Source: Pedosphaera sp.
Lineage (GTDB): Bacteria; Verrucomicrobiota; Verrucomicrobiia; Limisphaerales; SXQI01
DNA: 64,000 bases
Assembly (NCBI GenBank): GCA_025359965.1
Contig: JANYDC010000031.1
Span: 62,001-126,000 of the forward strand
Reading direction: 5' to 3'
In this document: one piece after another, positions 26,322 through 34,523 of the stretch
Position numbering within the stretch: position 1 is the stretch's first letter
Layout of the letters: each line of letters begins with the position of its first letter
Program-made: the position numbers and the translations under genes
Notes under the pieces: model-generated
What the model was told of the DNA's origin: nothing
The model's input: only the letters and a program-made list of their open reading frames with translations
Database searches by the model: none

Positions 26322-27935
26322 CTAAGGATCAGCCACAATTTTTATCAGCGGATGGCCGACTGATTGTGCCGGCACGTCCATGTGAAGAGTGGCGGCAAGG
26401 GTTGGAACGATGTCGGTAATGTTGAAAGGATCAGCATAACGCCCTATTTTAAAACCCGACCCGTAAAAAAGTACTGGCACATGAGTGTCGTAGCTGTAAG
26501 GAAGCCCATGAGTCGTTCCCGTGGAGCCTGTTCCCGGCAGCAGGTAAGGCTTCATGATAAGAACCATGTCGCCGCTCCTCTCAGGGTTATAACCTTCAAT
26601 AGCTAGCTTTCCAAACAGGCCGGGAGCGCGACCCTCCAACAATTGATCTCGCGAATAGGCCGCCTGAAATATACCGCTCGCCGAGGCCTCATCACGAATA
26701 AAGGAGGCTATACGCGCCGGAGGCAGGTTGGACGCCTCCAGGAACGCGTGGTTAAAGTACAAATGCCCGTCAAAAATCTTGTTGGCCAAAAGGTACTCGC
26801 CCGGACCAAACTTGGCCTTGAGCTTAGTCACCAGATTGGTCACGAAATTGGAAACATTCACACGTCCCCCCTCCAAACCTTGCGTCGCCGCAAATTCAGG
26901 AGTGGGAGCAACCCCGTGGTCTGCGGTCAACACCATCGTGATGTTGCTTAGGCCAATCCTAGCATCAAGATACTGAAAGAATTCCTCCAACTGCCTATCC
27001 AATCTCAGCACCATATCCTGAATCTCGTGCGAATAAGGGCCAAATGCATGTCCGCAATAATCGGGAGACGAAAAGGAAACAGTCAGCAGATCCGTTTGGT
27101 CACCCTCGCCAAGATGCTCTCCCTCGATGGCGGCGCGGGCAAACTCCGTGAGGATCTGGTTGCCGAATGGGGTGGGTAAAATGGAACCAAAACCACTTTT
27201 TGACTGAATCACCCGATGAGGAAACACGGGGCGTTTCTCACCGTTTAAAACCTCCTCACCCGCCGCATCGTCTTGAAATCGATAAAACTTGGGGTCAAGC
27301 AACCGATCCCATGTTTGGCCGATAAAATCAGCAGGGCGCTTTCGGGAGTTGAACTGGCTGACCCACTCGGGCAACTCACTCCTGTAGTAAGTGCTCGTGA
27401 TAAAATTTCCCGTGCCCGATTCAAACCAATAGGCGCCAACCGGCTTCTTCCCGGCAGGCAAAACAGCGCCGCGATCTTTCATGGACATCCCCACCACTTT
27501 GGATTGGAAGCGCAGGCGCAACTCGTCGGCAAAGTTTGACCCAATGAAATTGCGAGGCGACATGGCTCCCCCACTGGCGGCCCCCACCCCCTTCACCGAG
27601 GAGTCCTGCACGCAATACATGGTTTTACGGGTCTTTTTATCGAACCACTCGTTGCCAATGATTCCATGCTGCGCTGGTCCCGATCCGCTCAGAAAACTGG
27701 CGTGCCCCGGAGCAGTAAGTGTTGGAATGTAGTCATAGTGCGCGGAAGTCATAAAAACTCCACGATCCAAAAAGAGGCGGAAACCGTTGGTTGAAAAGTG
27801 ATCTTGGAACCGCTCAAGGTAATCATACCGGAGTTGGTCCACCAGGATGGCCACAATCAATTTCGGAGGCGTCGCGGCAAGGGCCGGACGAAGGATCAGC
27901 AGGCCGAGAGTGAGCGCTGAAAAAAGTGCTTTCAT
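26322..27935 (-). CDS. Secreted alkaline phosphatase/nucleotide pyrophosphatase family enzyme (PafA-like)
   Basis: This 537-residue enzyme starts at the ATG at 27935, giving a clean signal peptide (MKALFSALTLGLLIL to ALA); longer in-frame starts place the signal too far inside. Motifs of the alkaline phosphatase superfamily appear in order: VAILVDQLRYDYL with a metal-binding aspartate, the nucleophile segment PTLTAPGHASFLSG with threonine rather than serine, TVSFSSPDYCGHAFG, and VLTADHGVAPTPE with the DHG metal ligands. Threonine-type periplasmic monoesterases of the PafA kind are the closest match. It would release phosphate from organic esters outside the cytoplasm. Confidence 0.88.
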   Translation of the reverse strand: MKALFSALTLGLLILRPALAATPPKLIVAILVDQLRYDYLERFQDHFSTNGFRLFLDRGVFMTSAHYDYIPTLTAPGHASFLSGSGPAQHGIIGNEWFDKKTRKTMYCVQDSSVKGVGAASGGAMSPRNFIGSNFADELRLRFQSKVVGMSMKDRGAVLPAGKKPVGAYWFESGTGNFITSTYYRSELPEWVSQFNSRKRPADFIGQTWDRLLDPKFYRFQDDAAGEEVLNGEKRPVFPHRVIQSKSGFGSILPTPFGNQILTEFARAAIEGEHLGEGDQTDLLTVSFSSPDYCGHAFGPYSHEIQDMVLRLDRQLEEFFQYLDARIGLSNITMVLTADHGVAPTPEFAATQGLEGGRVNVSNFVTNLVTKLKAKFGPGEYLLANKIFDGHLYFNHAFLEASNLPPARIASFIRDEASASGIFQAAYSRDQLLEGRAPGLFGKLAIEGYNPERSGDMVLIMKPYLLPGTGSTGTTHGLPYSYDTHVPVLFYGSGFKIGRYADPFNITDIVPTLAATLHMDVPAQSVGHPLIKIVADP

Positions 27936-28080
27936 GCAGTGTCGTTTTATTGAGCCCCAACGGCAGCTCAAATGAACAGGCATCGTCGCGAGGAAGCAGG
28001 TCGTCTGGCAAGGATGGAGTATCATGCGGAAGGCAACAAACTGGTGACGAAAGTGAGCGGGCCGCATGGAAGTTTCCCCA

Positions 28081-28109
28081 CGTTTTAATCATTGGAGGCT
28101 TTTAAAACG
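28081..28109. promoter_or_regulatory. Inverted repeat between divergent genes
   Basis: CGTTTTAA (28081-28088) and TTAAAACG (28102-28109) are perfect inverted copies 13 nt apart. The right part also forms GGCTTTTAAAACGCC, a second overlapping near-palindrome. It may be an operator for the alkaline phosphatase gene. It is not a terminator, because both neighbours point away. Confidence 0.3.
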
Positions 28110-28170
28110 CCCTCGTAACGAACGTATCAAGGTATGCACCTCACTTCTCGCCAAACATTTTTAAAATTAC

Positions 28171-28200
28171 TGCAACGATTCCCCAGCACTCCTGTAGCAG
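28171..28200 (+). promoter_or_regulatory. ECF-type promoter, copy 1 (TGCAAC-N17-GTAGCAG)
   Basis: TGCAAC at 28171-28176 and GTAGCAG at 28194-28200 are separated by exactly 17 nt. The same pair with the same spacing lies upstream of the WD40 kinase and of the 1192-residue secreted protein. The start codon at 28255 would have a leader of about 48 nt. Confidence 0.7.
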
Positions 28201-28254
28201 ATGGCAGAAGCCACGTTCTGGCGGAAACAGATCGGTGACAACGAAAATGAACAC

Positions 28255-29742
28255 ATGAAACTGAAAATTTTTCTCTCTTGCCTGATGCTCTGCTTTGCAA
28301 CGCGCACTTTTGCGAAGCCAACAATCACCTCCCAACCGGCTGATCAATCCGTCAGCATCGGCGCCGACGTTACTTTCAGTCTTATTGCGAGCGGGGTCGC
28401 GCCTGTTTCTTACCAGTGGCGGCTCGATGATCTGCCGCTTCCGAATGATACGAACCGGACGTTGGTTCTCACGAATGCGGGGGTTAGCATGATCGGGGGC
28501 TACTCCGCCGTGGTGCTGGATGCTAACGGTAGCGTCACGAGCCGGCTGGCTCGAATGGAGGTGGATGCCACTTTCACCAAGATTAGGAGTGGTCCTGTGG
28601 TGACCGATCTTACCACGGCGGTCCAAGGAAGCTGGGGTGACTACGACAACGACGGCTGGATCGATCTATTTGTTTCTGTCTCGAATTCCGCCGAGGTCCT
28701 CGACAAGAAGAATAAACTCTATCACAACAATGGCGACGGGACCTTTACGACTGTTGCCAATATTCCTCTTGTCACAGAGTTGGGAAACTACGGGCTCGGC
28801 GTCTGGGCAGATTTTGACAATGATGGGCAGCTCGACCTTTTCGTGGGTGGGCGTGAGGGCAAGCGCAACGTAATTTGGAGAAACAAGGGCAATGGCAGTT
28901 TTCAAAAGATGGAGCTGCCAACCGCGACGGGTATTAACCTTAACTATGAGGCGGGCGCGTGGGCAGACTATGATGGAGATGGTTTTGTTGATCTGTACAT
29001 GGCGGTGGAACAGCACACGCACCGCCCCTATCTGTTTCACAATCAAGGCGATGGCACCTTTGTCGAAAGAACCGATACCGCGCTGACTGTCGCCTTGGCG
29101 CGATCATCCTCGTTGAGTTGGAGCGATTACAACGGGGACGGAAAACCAGACGTTTTCGTAACGAATTTTGACAATGAGCACTGTTTTCTCTTTAAAAATG
29201 AGGGGGCGGGGGTGTTCACAGCAATCAACTCAAGCCCGGTCGTCAGTTATACCGCATCGTCGATAGGTTGCGATTGGGGTGACTACGACAACGACGGATA
29301 TCCCGACCTTTTTGTCTCCAACGGAGCCAACCGAGGGAATCAAAACAATCGACTCTACCACAACAGTGGAGACGGAACGTTCACCTCCATTACCAACAGC
29401 ATTGTGGCCACCGATGGAGGGTATTCAACCCATGCGATGTGGGGAGATTACGACAATGATGGTTTTCTTGATCTTTTTGTGTGCAACTTGGGCTCGTTAC
29501 AACTCGTTCGCAACGGCTACAATTATCTATACCACAACAACAGTGATGGAACATTCACCAAAATCACCACCGGGAGCCTAGTCAACGAGAAAGCTGATTC
29601 CTCCAGCTGTTCGTGGGCCGACTACGACAACGACGGTTTTTTGGACTTGTACGTGGCCAACAGCTCATTCGGCGCGCCCACAAAATGCTTTCTCTACCGC
29701 AACAACGGCAACACCAATGCTGGCTCAAGGTCAAGTGTGTAG
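28255..29742 (+). CDS. Secreted Ig-like/FG-GAP repeat protein, truncated by frameshift
   Basis: I chose the ATG at 28255 because a signal peptide follows at once (KLKIFLSCLMLCFATRTFA). Next come an Ig-like domain (about 22-105, PTITSQPADQSVSIGA) and seven FG-GAP/VCBS repeats (about 126-460) with calcium-loop-like cores such as WGDYDNDGWIDLFVS and WADYDNDGFLDLYVA. The frame then runs into nine unrelated residues and a stop, while the expected ASPIC/UnbV domain continues in the next frame. One base seems to be missing near 29719-29720. FG-GAP/ASPIC proteins are extracellular and of unknown or adhesive function. The gene is preceded by copy 1 of the shared ECF-type promoter. Confidence 0.88.
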   Translation: MKLKIFLSCLMLCFATRTFAKPTITSQPADQSVSIGADVTFSLIASGVAPVSYQWRLDDLPLPNDTNRTLVLTNAGVSMIGGYSAVVLDANGSVTSRLARMEVDATFTKIRSGPVVTDLTTAVQGSWGDYDNDGWIDLFVSVSNSAEVLDKKNKLYHNNGDGTFTTVANIPLVTELGNYGLGVWADFDNDGQLDLFVGGREGKRNVIWRNKGNGSFQKMELPTATGINLNYEAGAWADYDGDGFVDLYMAVEQHTHRPYLFHNQGDGTFVERTDTALTVALARSSSLSWSDYNGDGKPDVFVTNFDNEHCFLFKNEGAGVFTAINSSPVVSYTASSIGCDWGDYDNDGYPDLFVSNGANRGNQNNRLYHNSGDGTFTSITNSIVATDGGYSTHAMWGDYDNDGFLDLFVCNLGSLQLVRNGYNYLYHNNSDGTFTKITTGSLVNEKADSSSCSWADYDNDGFLDLYVANSSFGAPTKCFLYRNNGNTNAGSRSSV

Positions 29743-30188
29743 GCACCGTTTCCAATCGATCGGGGATCGGCGCCAAGGTGCGCATAAAGGCAAACATCCA
29801 AGGCAAGGAAATGTGGCAGATGCGTGAAATTTCCGGAAATGCGAATGGCGGCCAGAATGGTCTGTTGGCGCACTTCGGGCTTGGCGATGCCGCCCATATC
29901 GACGTGCTGCGCATTGAATGGCCATCAGGCATTGTGCAGGAATTTGCAAATGTTGATGCCCGGCAGCAACTCACAGTAACTGAACCCTCGCGAATTCAAA
30001 TGGGAAGCTCGGGAGTAATTCAAGTCAGGGGTCGCAGGGGCCTGGCCGACAGTGTGGAGGTGACCGAGGACTTTAAAACTTGGACGCCGCTTGGCTCCCT
30101 GACGAATTCCAACGGAATCGTAACCATTGTGGATCCGAATTTTGCAAGTGGCGTCAGACGTTTTTACCGGGCAGTTGAGACCAAGTAG
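29613..30188 (+). pseudogene. ASPIC/UnbV C-terminal part of the frameshifted FG-GAP gene
   Basis: True homology begins at the TGG at 29721: WLKVKCVGTVSNRSGIGAKV, then GNANGGQNGLLAHFGLGDA and LRIEWPSGIVQEF, the ASPIC/UnbV domain that normally follows FG-GAP repeats. A C-terminal module follows (TEDFKTWTPLGSL to RRFYRAVETK) of the kind found on other giant proteins in this window. The segment 29613-29720 in this frame is shadow of the upstream FG-GAP repeat. It has no start or ribosome site of its own, so it is the tail of the preceding gene, separated by a one-base deletion or a sequencing error. Confidence 0.8.
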
Positions 30189-30459
30189 AAATACGTGGAT
30201 GGTGTCTGAAACGTCAGGGTAAAGACTGGTTCAAGCGAGTGGGTGGCGGCTGGAATTTGTACCCACACCATCGGATATCTTTCAGCGGTCAAAGATGGGA
30301 TGGAAAAGTTGACTAGGCAACACTGTCGGCCCACAATTAAGAAATTATTACCTGAGGAGATTTTCCCAACCTGCCACCACAAAGAGTATTCACCCTACCT
30401 CAACTTAAAAATCCTCCCAAAGACTGAGAATCCGGGAAAAATAGTTGTTTCAAAGAGTT

Positions 30460-31251
30460 ATGAGTGAAAAAACCACTCAAAATTCCTCAGAGCCGAATAG
30501 CGATGTAAAATCGAGCAAGCCAACCCACGCAGGTTGGTTTGGGAGCACGCATTGGAGCGTATTGCAGGCAGCGTCCGCAGAACCATCCTCACTTGCCCAG
30601 CAGGCTCTCGAAAATCTGTGCCGACAGTACTGGTCTCCGCTCTTTAATTACTTGCGGAGCCGCGGCTTCTCGAAGGAGGACGCTGAGGATTTGGCACAAC
30701 AATTCTTCGCTCGATTCCTGGCCAAGAAGCACTTTCGGCTGGCAGACCGCGACCGCGGGCGATTCCGCAGCTTTCTTCTCACCGCCGCAAAAAACTTCCT
30801 GGCCAATGAGTGGGAAAAAGCCAACGCCCAAAAACGCGGCGGTGGCATACTCCCCCTATCGATTGACATTGAGACGGAGGAAGGCGGAATGCCGCTCATT
30901 GAACCGTCCGATGAGCGGACGGCCGAGCACGCATACGAATATAACTGGGCGTTGACTCTTTTGTCCCGTGTGCGGGAAAAACTTTCACGGGAATATGCAA
31001 CAGGAAAGGGCCAGAATCGTTTTGCCTGTCTGGAACAGTTCCTTCCCGGCGAGCAGAGTTCAATGACCTATGCTGAAGCAAGTGCAAGGCTGGGAGTCGC
31101 TGAGGGCACCATCAAGTCCGATGTACACCGCCTCAAACTCCGGTACAGGGAGATGCTCAGGGATGAAATCAGCCAGACTGTGGCCACACCTTCCGAAGTG
31201 GAGGATGAACTTCGTCATCTCGTCACCATTCTGGGACGCTCCACACGTTAA
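30460..31251 (+). CDS. ECF sigma factor of the Ser/Thr-kinase-linked type
   Basis: This 263-residue sigma factor is longer than classical ECF factors. After a polar N-terminal extension it has THWSVLQAASAEPSSLAQ and then region 2 (about 55-130, CRQYWSPLFNYLRSRGFS, AEDLAQQFFARFLAKKHF, FRSFLLTAAKNFLANEWEK). Region 4 follows, with MTYAEASARLGVAEGTIKSD as the helix-turn-helix. The FAR instead of FVR region-2 form and the WSVLQAA start are typical of planctomycete/verrucomicrobial sigma factors encoded beside Ser/Thr kinases. No anti-sigma gene is near; the next gene is a WD40 kinase. In Vibrio EcfP/PknT, kinase phosphorylation activates a related sigma factor, so the same is likely here. I chose the ATG at 30460 over an upstream TTG. 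Confidence 0.92.
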   Translation: MSEKTTQNSSEPNSDVKSSKPTHAGWFGSTHWSVLQAASAEPSSLAQQALENLCRQYWSPLFNYLRSRGFSKEDAEDLAQQFFARFLAKKHFRLADRDRGRFRSFLLTAAKNFLANEWEKANAQKRGGGILPLSIDIETEEGGMPLIEPSDERTAEHAYEYNWALTLLSRVREKLSREYATGKGQNRFACLEQFLPGEQSSMTYAEASARLGVAEGTIKSDVHRLKLRYREMLRDEISQTVATPSEVEDELRHLVTILGRSTR

Positions 31252-31276
31252 GAGAAGAATTCCAGGAAAACCATCG

Positions 31277-31306
31277 TGCAACCCTTTTGAGTCCTGCCTG
31301 TAGTAG
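31277..31306 (+). promoter_or_regulatory. ECF-type promoter, copy 2 (TGCAAC-N17-GTAGTAG)
   Basis: TGCAAC (31277-31282) and GTAGTAG (31300-31306) are 17 nt apart, in the 93-nt gap between the sigma factor and the kinase. The kinase start follows 38 nt downstream, with GGAGG at 31325-31329. Confidence 0.7.
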
Positions 31307-31344
31307 ATAGTGCGTCCACTTATTGGAGGACGCACCCAAATTGA

Positions 31345-34300
31345 ATGAATCAAACCTGCAATCAGTGCGGCACGGAGATCCCCGAAGCGGTTCCTGGCAA
31401 CCGCTGCCCCAGATGTATTCTGGCCTTGGCTTTGGAGGACGAACCTTCTCAACCCGTTGGAGAGGATGGAAAAACGCAGACATCGCAGATGCTGGGTGAC
31501 TACAAATTAGAGGAGGAAATCGCGCGCGGAGGCATGGGCGTGGTCTACCGGGCGCGGCAAATCAGTCTCAAAAGAACGGTGGCTCTCAAACTCATTGTTT
31601 CAGGCCAATTTGCCAGCGCGAAGGAAGTTCAACGATTTAGGGGTGAGGCTGAAGCCGCAGCACATCTGCGCCATCCTAATATAGTGCCCATTTACGAAAC
31701 CGGGGAACAAAATGGGCAGCATTATTTTTCGATGGAGTATATCCATGGGCGCAACCTTGCGGAAATCGTACGGCAGGGGCTTCCGTCTGCGCGTCAATCG
31801 GCACAATATGTTGAAACAGTCGCCGAGGCGATTTACTATGCCCACCAGCAGGGGATACTCCACCGAGATCTCAAACCATCCAATATACTTATTGACGCGG
31901 ACAACCGCCCGCGCATTACGGACTTTGGTCTGGCCATGCGGATGGATGAAAGCTCGGATTTAACCTCCACAGGACAACTGCTTGGATCGCCAAATTTCAT
32001 GCCTCCTGAGCAGGCCTCCGGGGAGGAAGGCCAAGTCGGACCTTGGAGCGATGTGTATGGCATGGGCGCAATCCTTTACCATCTTCTGACAGGACGGCCG
32101 CCCTTTCAGGCGGAAGGGTTGAAGGATCTGATCAAAAACCTCCACGACACCGAGCCCGTTGCTCCAAGCCTCCTAAATCCCGCCATCCCGCGAGATCTTG
32201 AAACCATCTGCCTTAAGTGTCTGGAAAAAGAGCCTTCCCGACGGTACGGCACAGCCATGGAACTGGCGGAGGAACTGGCCCGCTTTCGTGAGGATAAACC
32301 CATTTTGGCCCGCCCCCTAATGCCGCCTGAGAAACTATGGCGGTGGAGTCGTCGCAGACCAGTGCTGACAGGTTTGATGGGAGGGTTGTTTGCGGCGGTT
32401 GTTCTGGGGGTCAGTGGTGTTTTGTATCAATTGCGGCAGGTGAAGAACATCGCGGCAGATTTGCGGGAGCGTGTGTACGCCTCAGAAATGCACCTCGCGA
32501 ACCGGGCGTTCTCGGAAAGAAATCTCGGTCACGCCGTCGAGTTGCTCCGCCACCACATTCCGAAGCCGGGTGAAACCGATCTGCGCGGTTTCGAGTGGCG
32601 CTATCTTTGGGGGCTGTGCAAGGGCGATGAGATTGCCACGCTGGCGGGGCATCAAGCCGAAGTGGGCTCACTTGCCATCACTCCCGACGGGAAGTGGCTT
32701 ATTACGGGCAGTTTCGATCACACCATAAAAGTGTGGGACCTGCCGGCACGAAAACTGGACCGAACGCTGCACACCTTTCAAAAAAAAATAGGAATGAGTT
32801 CCGTGGCGGTTTCTGCAGACGGAAAAATGTTGATGGCGACCGATGAGGAAACTCTGATTGTGTGGGAAATTGAGAATTGGCGCGAAATCAAACATCTGAA
32901 TCAGGCAAGGTTGCCAATCACCTTCCTGCGCGGTGGCAAGACTCTGGTGGCGGTTACGGGTGATCCCGGAAATCCCGAGGTTCGGGCATGGGAAACGGCG
33001 ACCTGGGAATCAACAGTGCTGGCCAGTCATGCCTATGGAGCGGTGGGCTCGCGAGATGGTGAACGCATTGCGGTGGGAAAAGTGCAGGATCGCCACCACT
33101 TGGGCGTTGAATTGCTCGACTCAGGGTACCATGTAATTGGAATGCTGGAGGGGTCCGCCACCAACTTAATGAGAGTTGATGCCCTGATTTTTTCGCCGGA
33201 TGGCAAATGGATCGCCGCTGGCGGGATGAAAGGAGAGGTGTGCGTGTGGGAAGTGGAGACTCTTCGGTTGGCCATGCGAGCCACGCCGCATGCCTCATTC
33301 GCCTCGGGGCTGGCATTCTCAGCCGACTCACGACTTCTGGCCACAGGAGGTGCGAGCGAGCAATTCATCCAACTATGGACCGTTAACACTTGGGAAAAGG
33401 CCGGTGAATTATCAGGACATTGGGACGGGGTATGGGGATTGGCATTTACACCTGACGGACGGAATCTGGTGTCAGCCAGTCGCGACCGAACAGTGAAAAT
33501 TTGGCGGCCTAGTCTTGATCCGCGGTCAGCCCAACTGGCGAATGCCCCAAAAATTGCAGGATTCCTGCCGGATTCCAAGACTGCCGTTTTATTGGACAGC
33601 ACCCACATGAAACTATGGGATTCAAAACTTGCGCTACCGACACTGACCCAAGACCTCACTCCGGGAAAAACAACCGTGTCAGCAGCCATCACAATGGATG
33701 GTTCGAGGCTGGCCATAGGCTGTCTGGACGGAATACTCGAAGTCCGCGAGAGAACGTCAGGAAAGCTGTTGCACAGTTTTGTTGCGGGCTCCAACCCGGT
33801 CGGAATGGTCCGGTTTGCCCCTGACGCTAAAACACTGGCGGCCATATCCATGCCCACGACGCGGCCCTCGGTGGTGGGGAAACTCACGATGTGGAATTTG
33901 AGCGAGGCCCGGGAAATGCCCGAGATGCCGGCCATAGGGGATGGCGAAGCCAGCGCGGTGGCCTTCTCCAGCGATGGAAAATGGTTGGCCATCGCCCGAA
34001 ACGACGCGTCCATCACGCTGTGGAATATTCCTGCGAGCCAGGCGGCCAACAGGCTTACGGGTCACACTTGGGATGTGGCAGGCATTGTGTTCTCACCGGA
34101 TTCCAAATTGCTCGCATCCGCAAGTTGGGATCGCACCGTTAAACTTTGGGATATAAAGGGGGGGACGATTCAAGGCACTCTCACCGGCCATCCGCTGGGT
34201 GCGGGCGCACTCTGCTTTTCCCCTGATGGACGCACTCTTGCGGTGGGTTCTATGGGCACTGCCGTAACCCTGTGGTCGGTCCCGGCGCAACAGGATTTGA

Positions 34301-34452
34301 TGACTTTCCAATGGAATGGAGCTTTTCTCGGGGAGCTTTTCTTTTCACCGGATGGAAACCTCCTGGCTGCAGGAGCCTTCCCGCTGGCCGTAACGAGCGG
34401 CTTCCCCATGCCCGATCGCGTACAATTCTGGCGGGGGACTCCCTCGGAATAG
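31345..34452 (+). CDS. Transmembrane Ser/Thr protein kinase with WD40 repeats
   Basis: This 1035-residue protein starts with a zinc-ribbon-like pair of knuckles (Cys5, Cys8, Cys21, Cys24). The Hanks-type kinase domain (about 53-320) is complete: glycine loop IARGGMGVVYRA, Lys82 in VALKLI, HRDLKPSN at 173-180 and DFG at 193-195. One membrane helix (about 340-362) separates it from roughly 600 residues of WD40 repeats, which would lie outside the membrane as one or two beta-propellers. I infer that the propeller senses something in the envelope and the kinase phosphorylates the sigma factor encoded just upstream. The gene has its own copy of the shared ECF-type promoter, consistent with positive feedback. 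Confidence 0.93.
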   Translation: MNQTCNQCGTEIPEAVPGNRCPRCILALALEDEPSQPVGEDGKTQTSQMLGDYKLEEEIARGGMGVVYRARQISLKRTVALKLIVSGQFASAKEVQRFRGEAEAAAHLRHPNIVPIYETGEQNGQHYFSMEYIHGRNLAEIVRQGLPSARQSAQYVETVAEAIYYAHQQGILHRDLKPSNILIDADNRPRITDFGLAMRMDESSDLTSTGQLLGSPNFMPPEQASGEEGQVGPWSDVYGMGAILYHLLTGRPPFQAEGLKDLIKNLHDTEPVAPSLLNPAIPRDLETICLKCLEKEPSRRYGTAMELAEELARFREDKPILARPLMPPEKLWRWSRRRPVLTGLMGGLFAAVVLGVSGVLYQLRQVKNIAADLRERVYASEMHLANRAFSERNLGHAVELLRHHIPKPGETDLRGFEWRYLWGLCKGDEIATLAGHQAEVGSLAITPDGKWLITGSFDHTIKVWDLPARKLDRTLHTFQKKIGMSSVAVSADGKMLMATDEETLIVWEIENWREIKHLNQARLPITFLRGGKTLVAVTGDPGNPEVRAWETATWESTVLASHAYGAVGSRDGERIAVGKVQDRHHLGVELLDSGYHVIGMLEGSATNLMRVDALIFSPDGKWIAAGGMKGEVCVWEVETLRLAMRATPHASFASGLAFSADSRLLATGGASEQFIQLWTVNTWEKAGELSGHWDGVWGLAFTPDGRNLVSASRDRTVKIWRPSLDPRSAQLANAPKIAGFLPDSKTAVLLDSTHMKLWDSKLALPTLTQDLTPGKTTVSAAITMDGSRLAIGCLDGILEVRERTSGKLLHSFVAGSNPVGMVRFAPDAKTLAAISMPTTRPSVVGKLTMWNLSEAREMPEMPAIGDGEASAVAFSSDGKWLAIARNDASITLWNIPASQAANRLTGHTWDVAGIVFSPDSKLLASASWDRTVKLWDIKGGTIQGTLTGHPLGAGALCFSPDGRTLAVGSMGTAVTLWSVPAQQDLMTFQWNGAFLGELFFSPDGNLLAAGAFPLAVTSGFPMPDRVQFWRGTPSE

Positions 34453-34485
34453 TTCAGAAAATCTCAGAAATTTTCCGAGCTTCGG

Positions 34486-34515
34486 TGCAACCTCATTCTA
34501 TTTTTCCGGTAGCAG
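34486..34515 (+). promoter_or_regulatory. ECF-type promoter, copy 3 (TGCAAC-N17-GTAGCAG)
   Basis: TGCAAC (34486-34491) and GTAGCAG (34509-34515) are 17 nt apart, between the kinase stop and the next gene. The -10-like element ends only 8 nt before the ATG at 34524, so either the mRNA is nearly leaderless or translation starts later, at GTG 34605. Confidence 0.65.
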
Positions 34516-34523
34516 GCATTAGA

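Larger units (their letters stand above)
27936..28254. other. Divergent intergenic region, alkaline phosphatase / FG-GAP gene
   Basis: This 319-nt region lies between divergent genes. It contains an 8-bp inverted repeat at 28081-28109 and the first copy of the shared ECF-type promoter element at 28171-28200. No small gene is convincing; the ATG at 28201 directly follows the promoter element and is unlikely to be used. Confidence 0.5.

Noticed and set aside
28201..28254. An ATG at 28201 as the start of the FG-GAP gene
   Set aside because: It directly follows the promoter -10-like element and adds 18 polar residues before the signal peptide; the ATG at 28255 fits better.
30386..30440. A fourth copy of the ECF-type promoter upstream of the sigma factor gene (CTCAAC-N17-GACTGAG)
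   Set aside because: Both halves deviate at several positions from the three good copies; autoregulation cannot be claimed from this.
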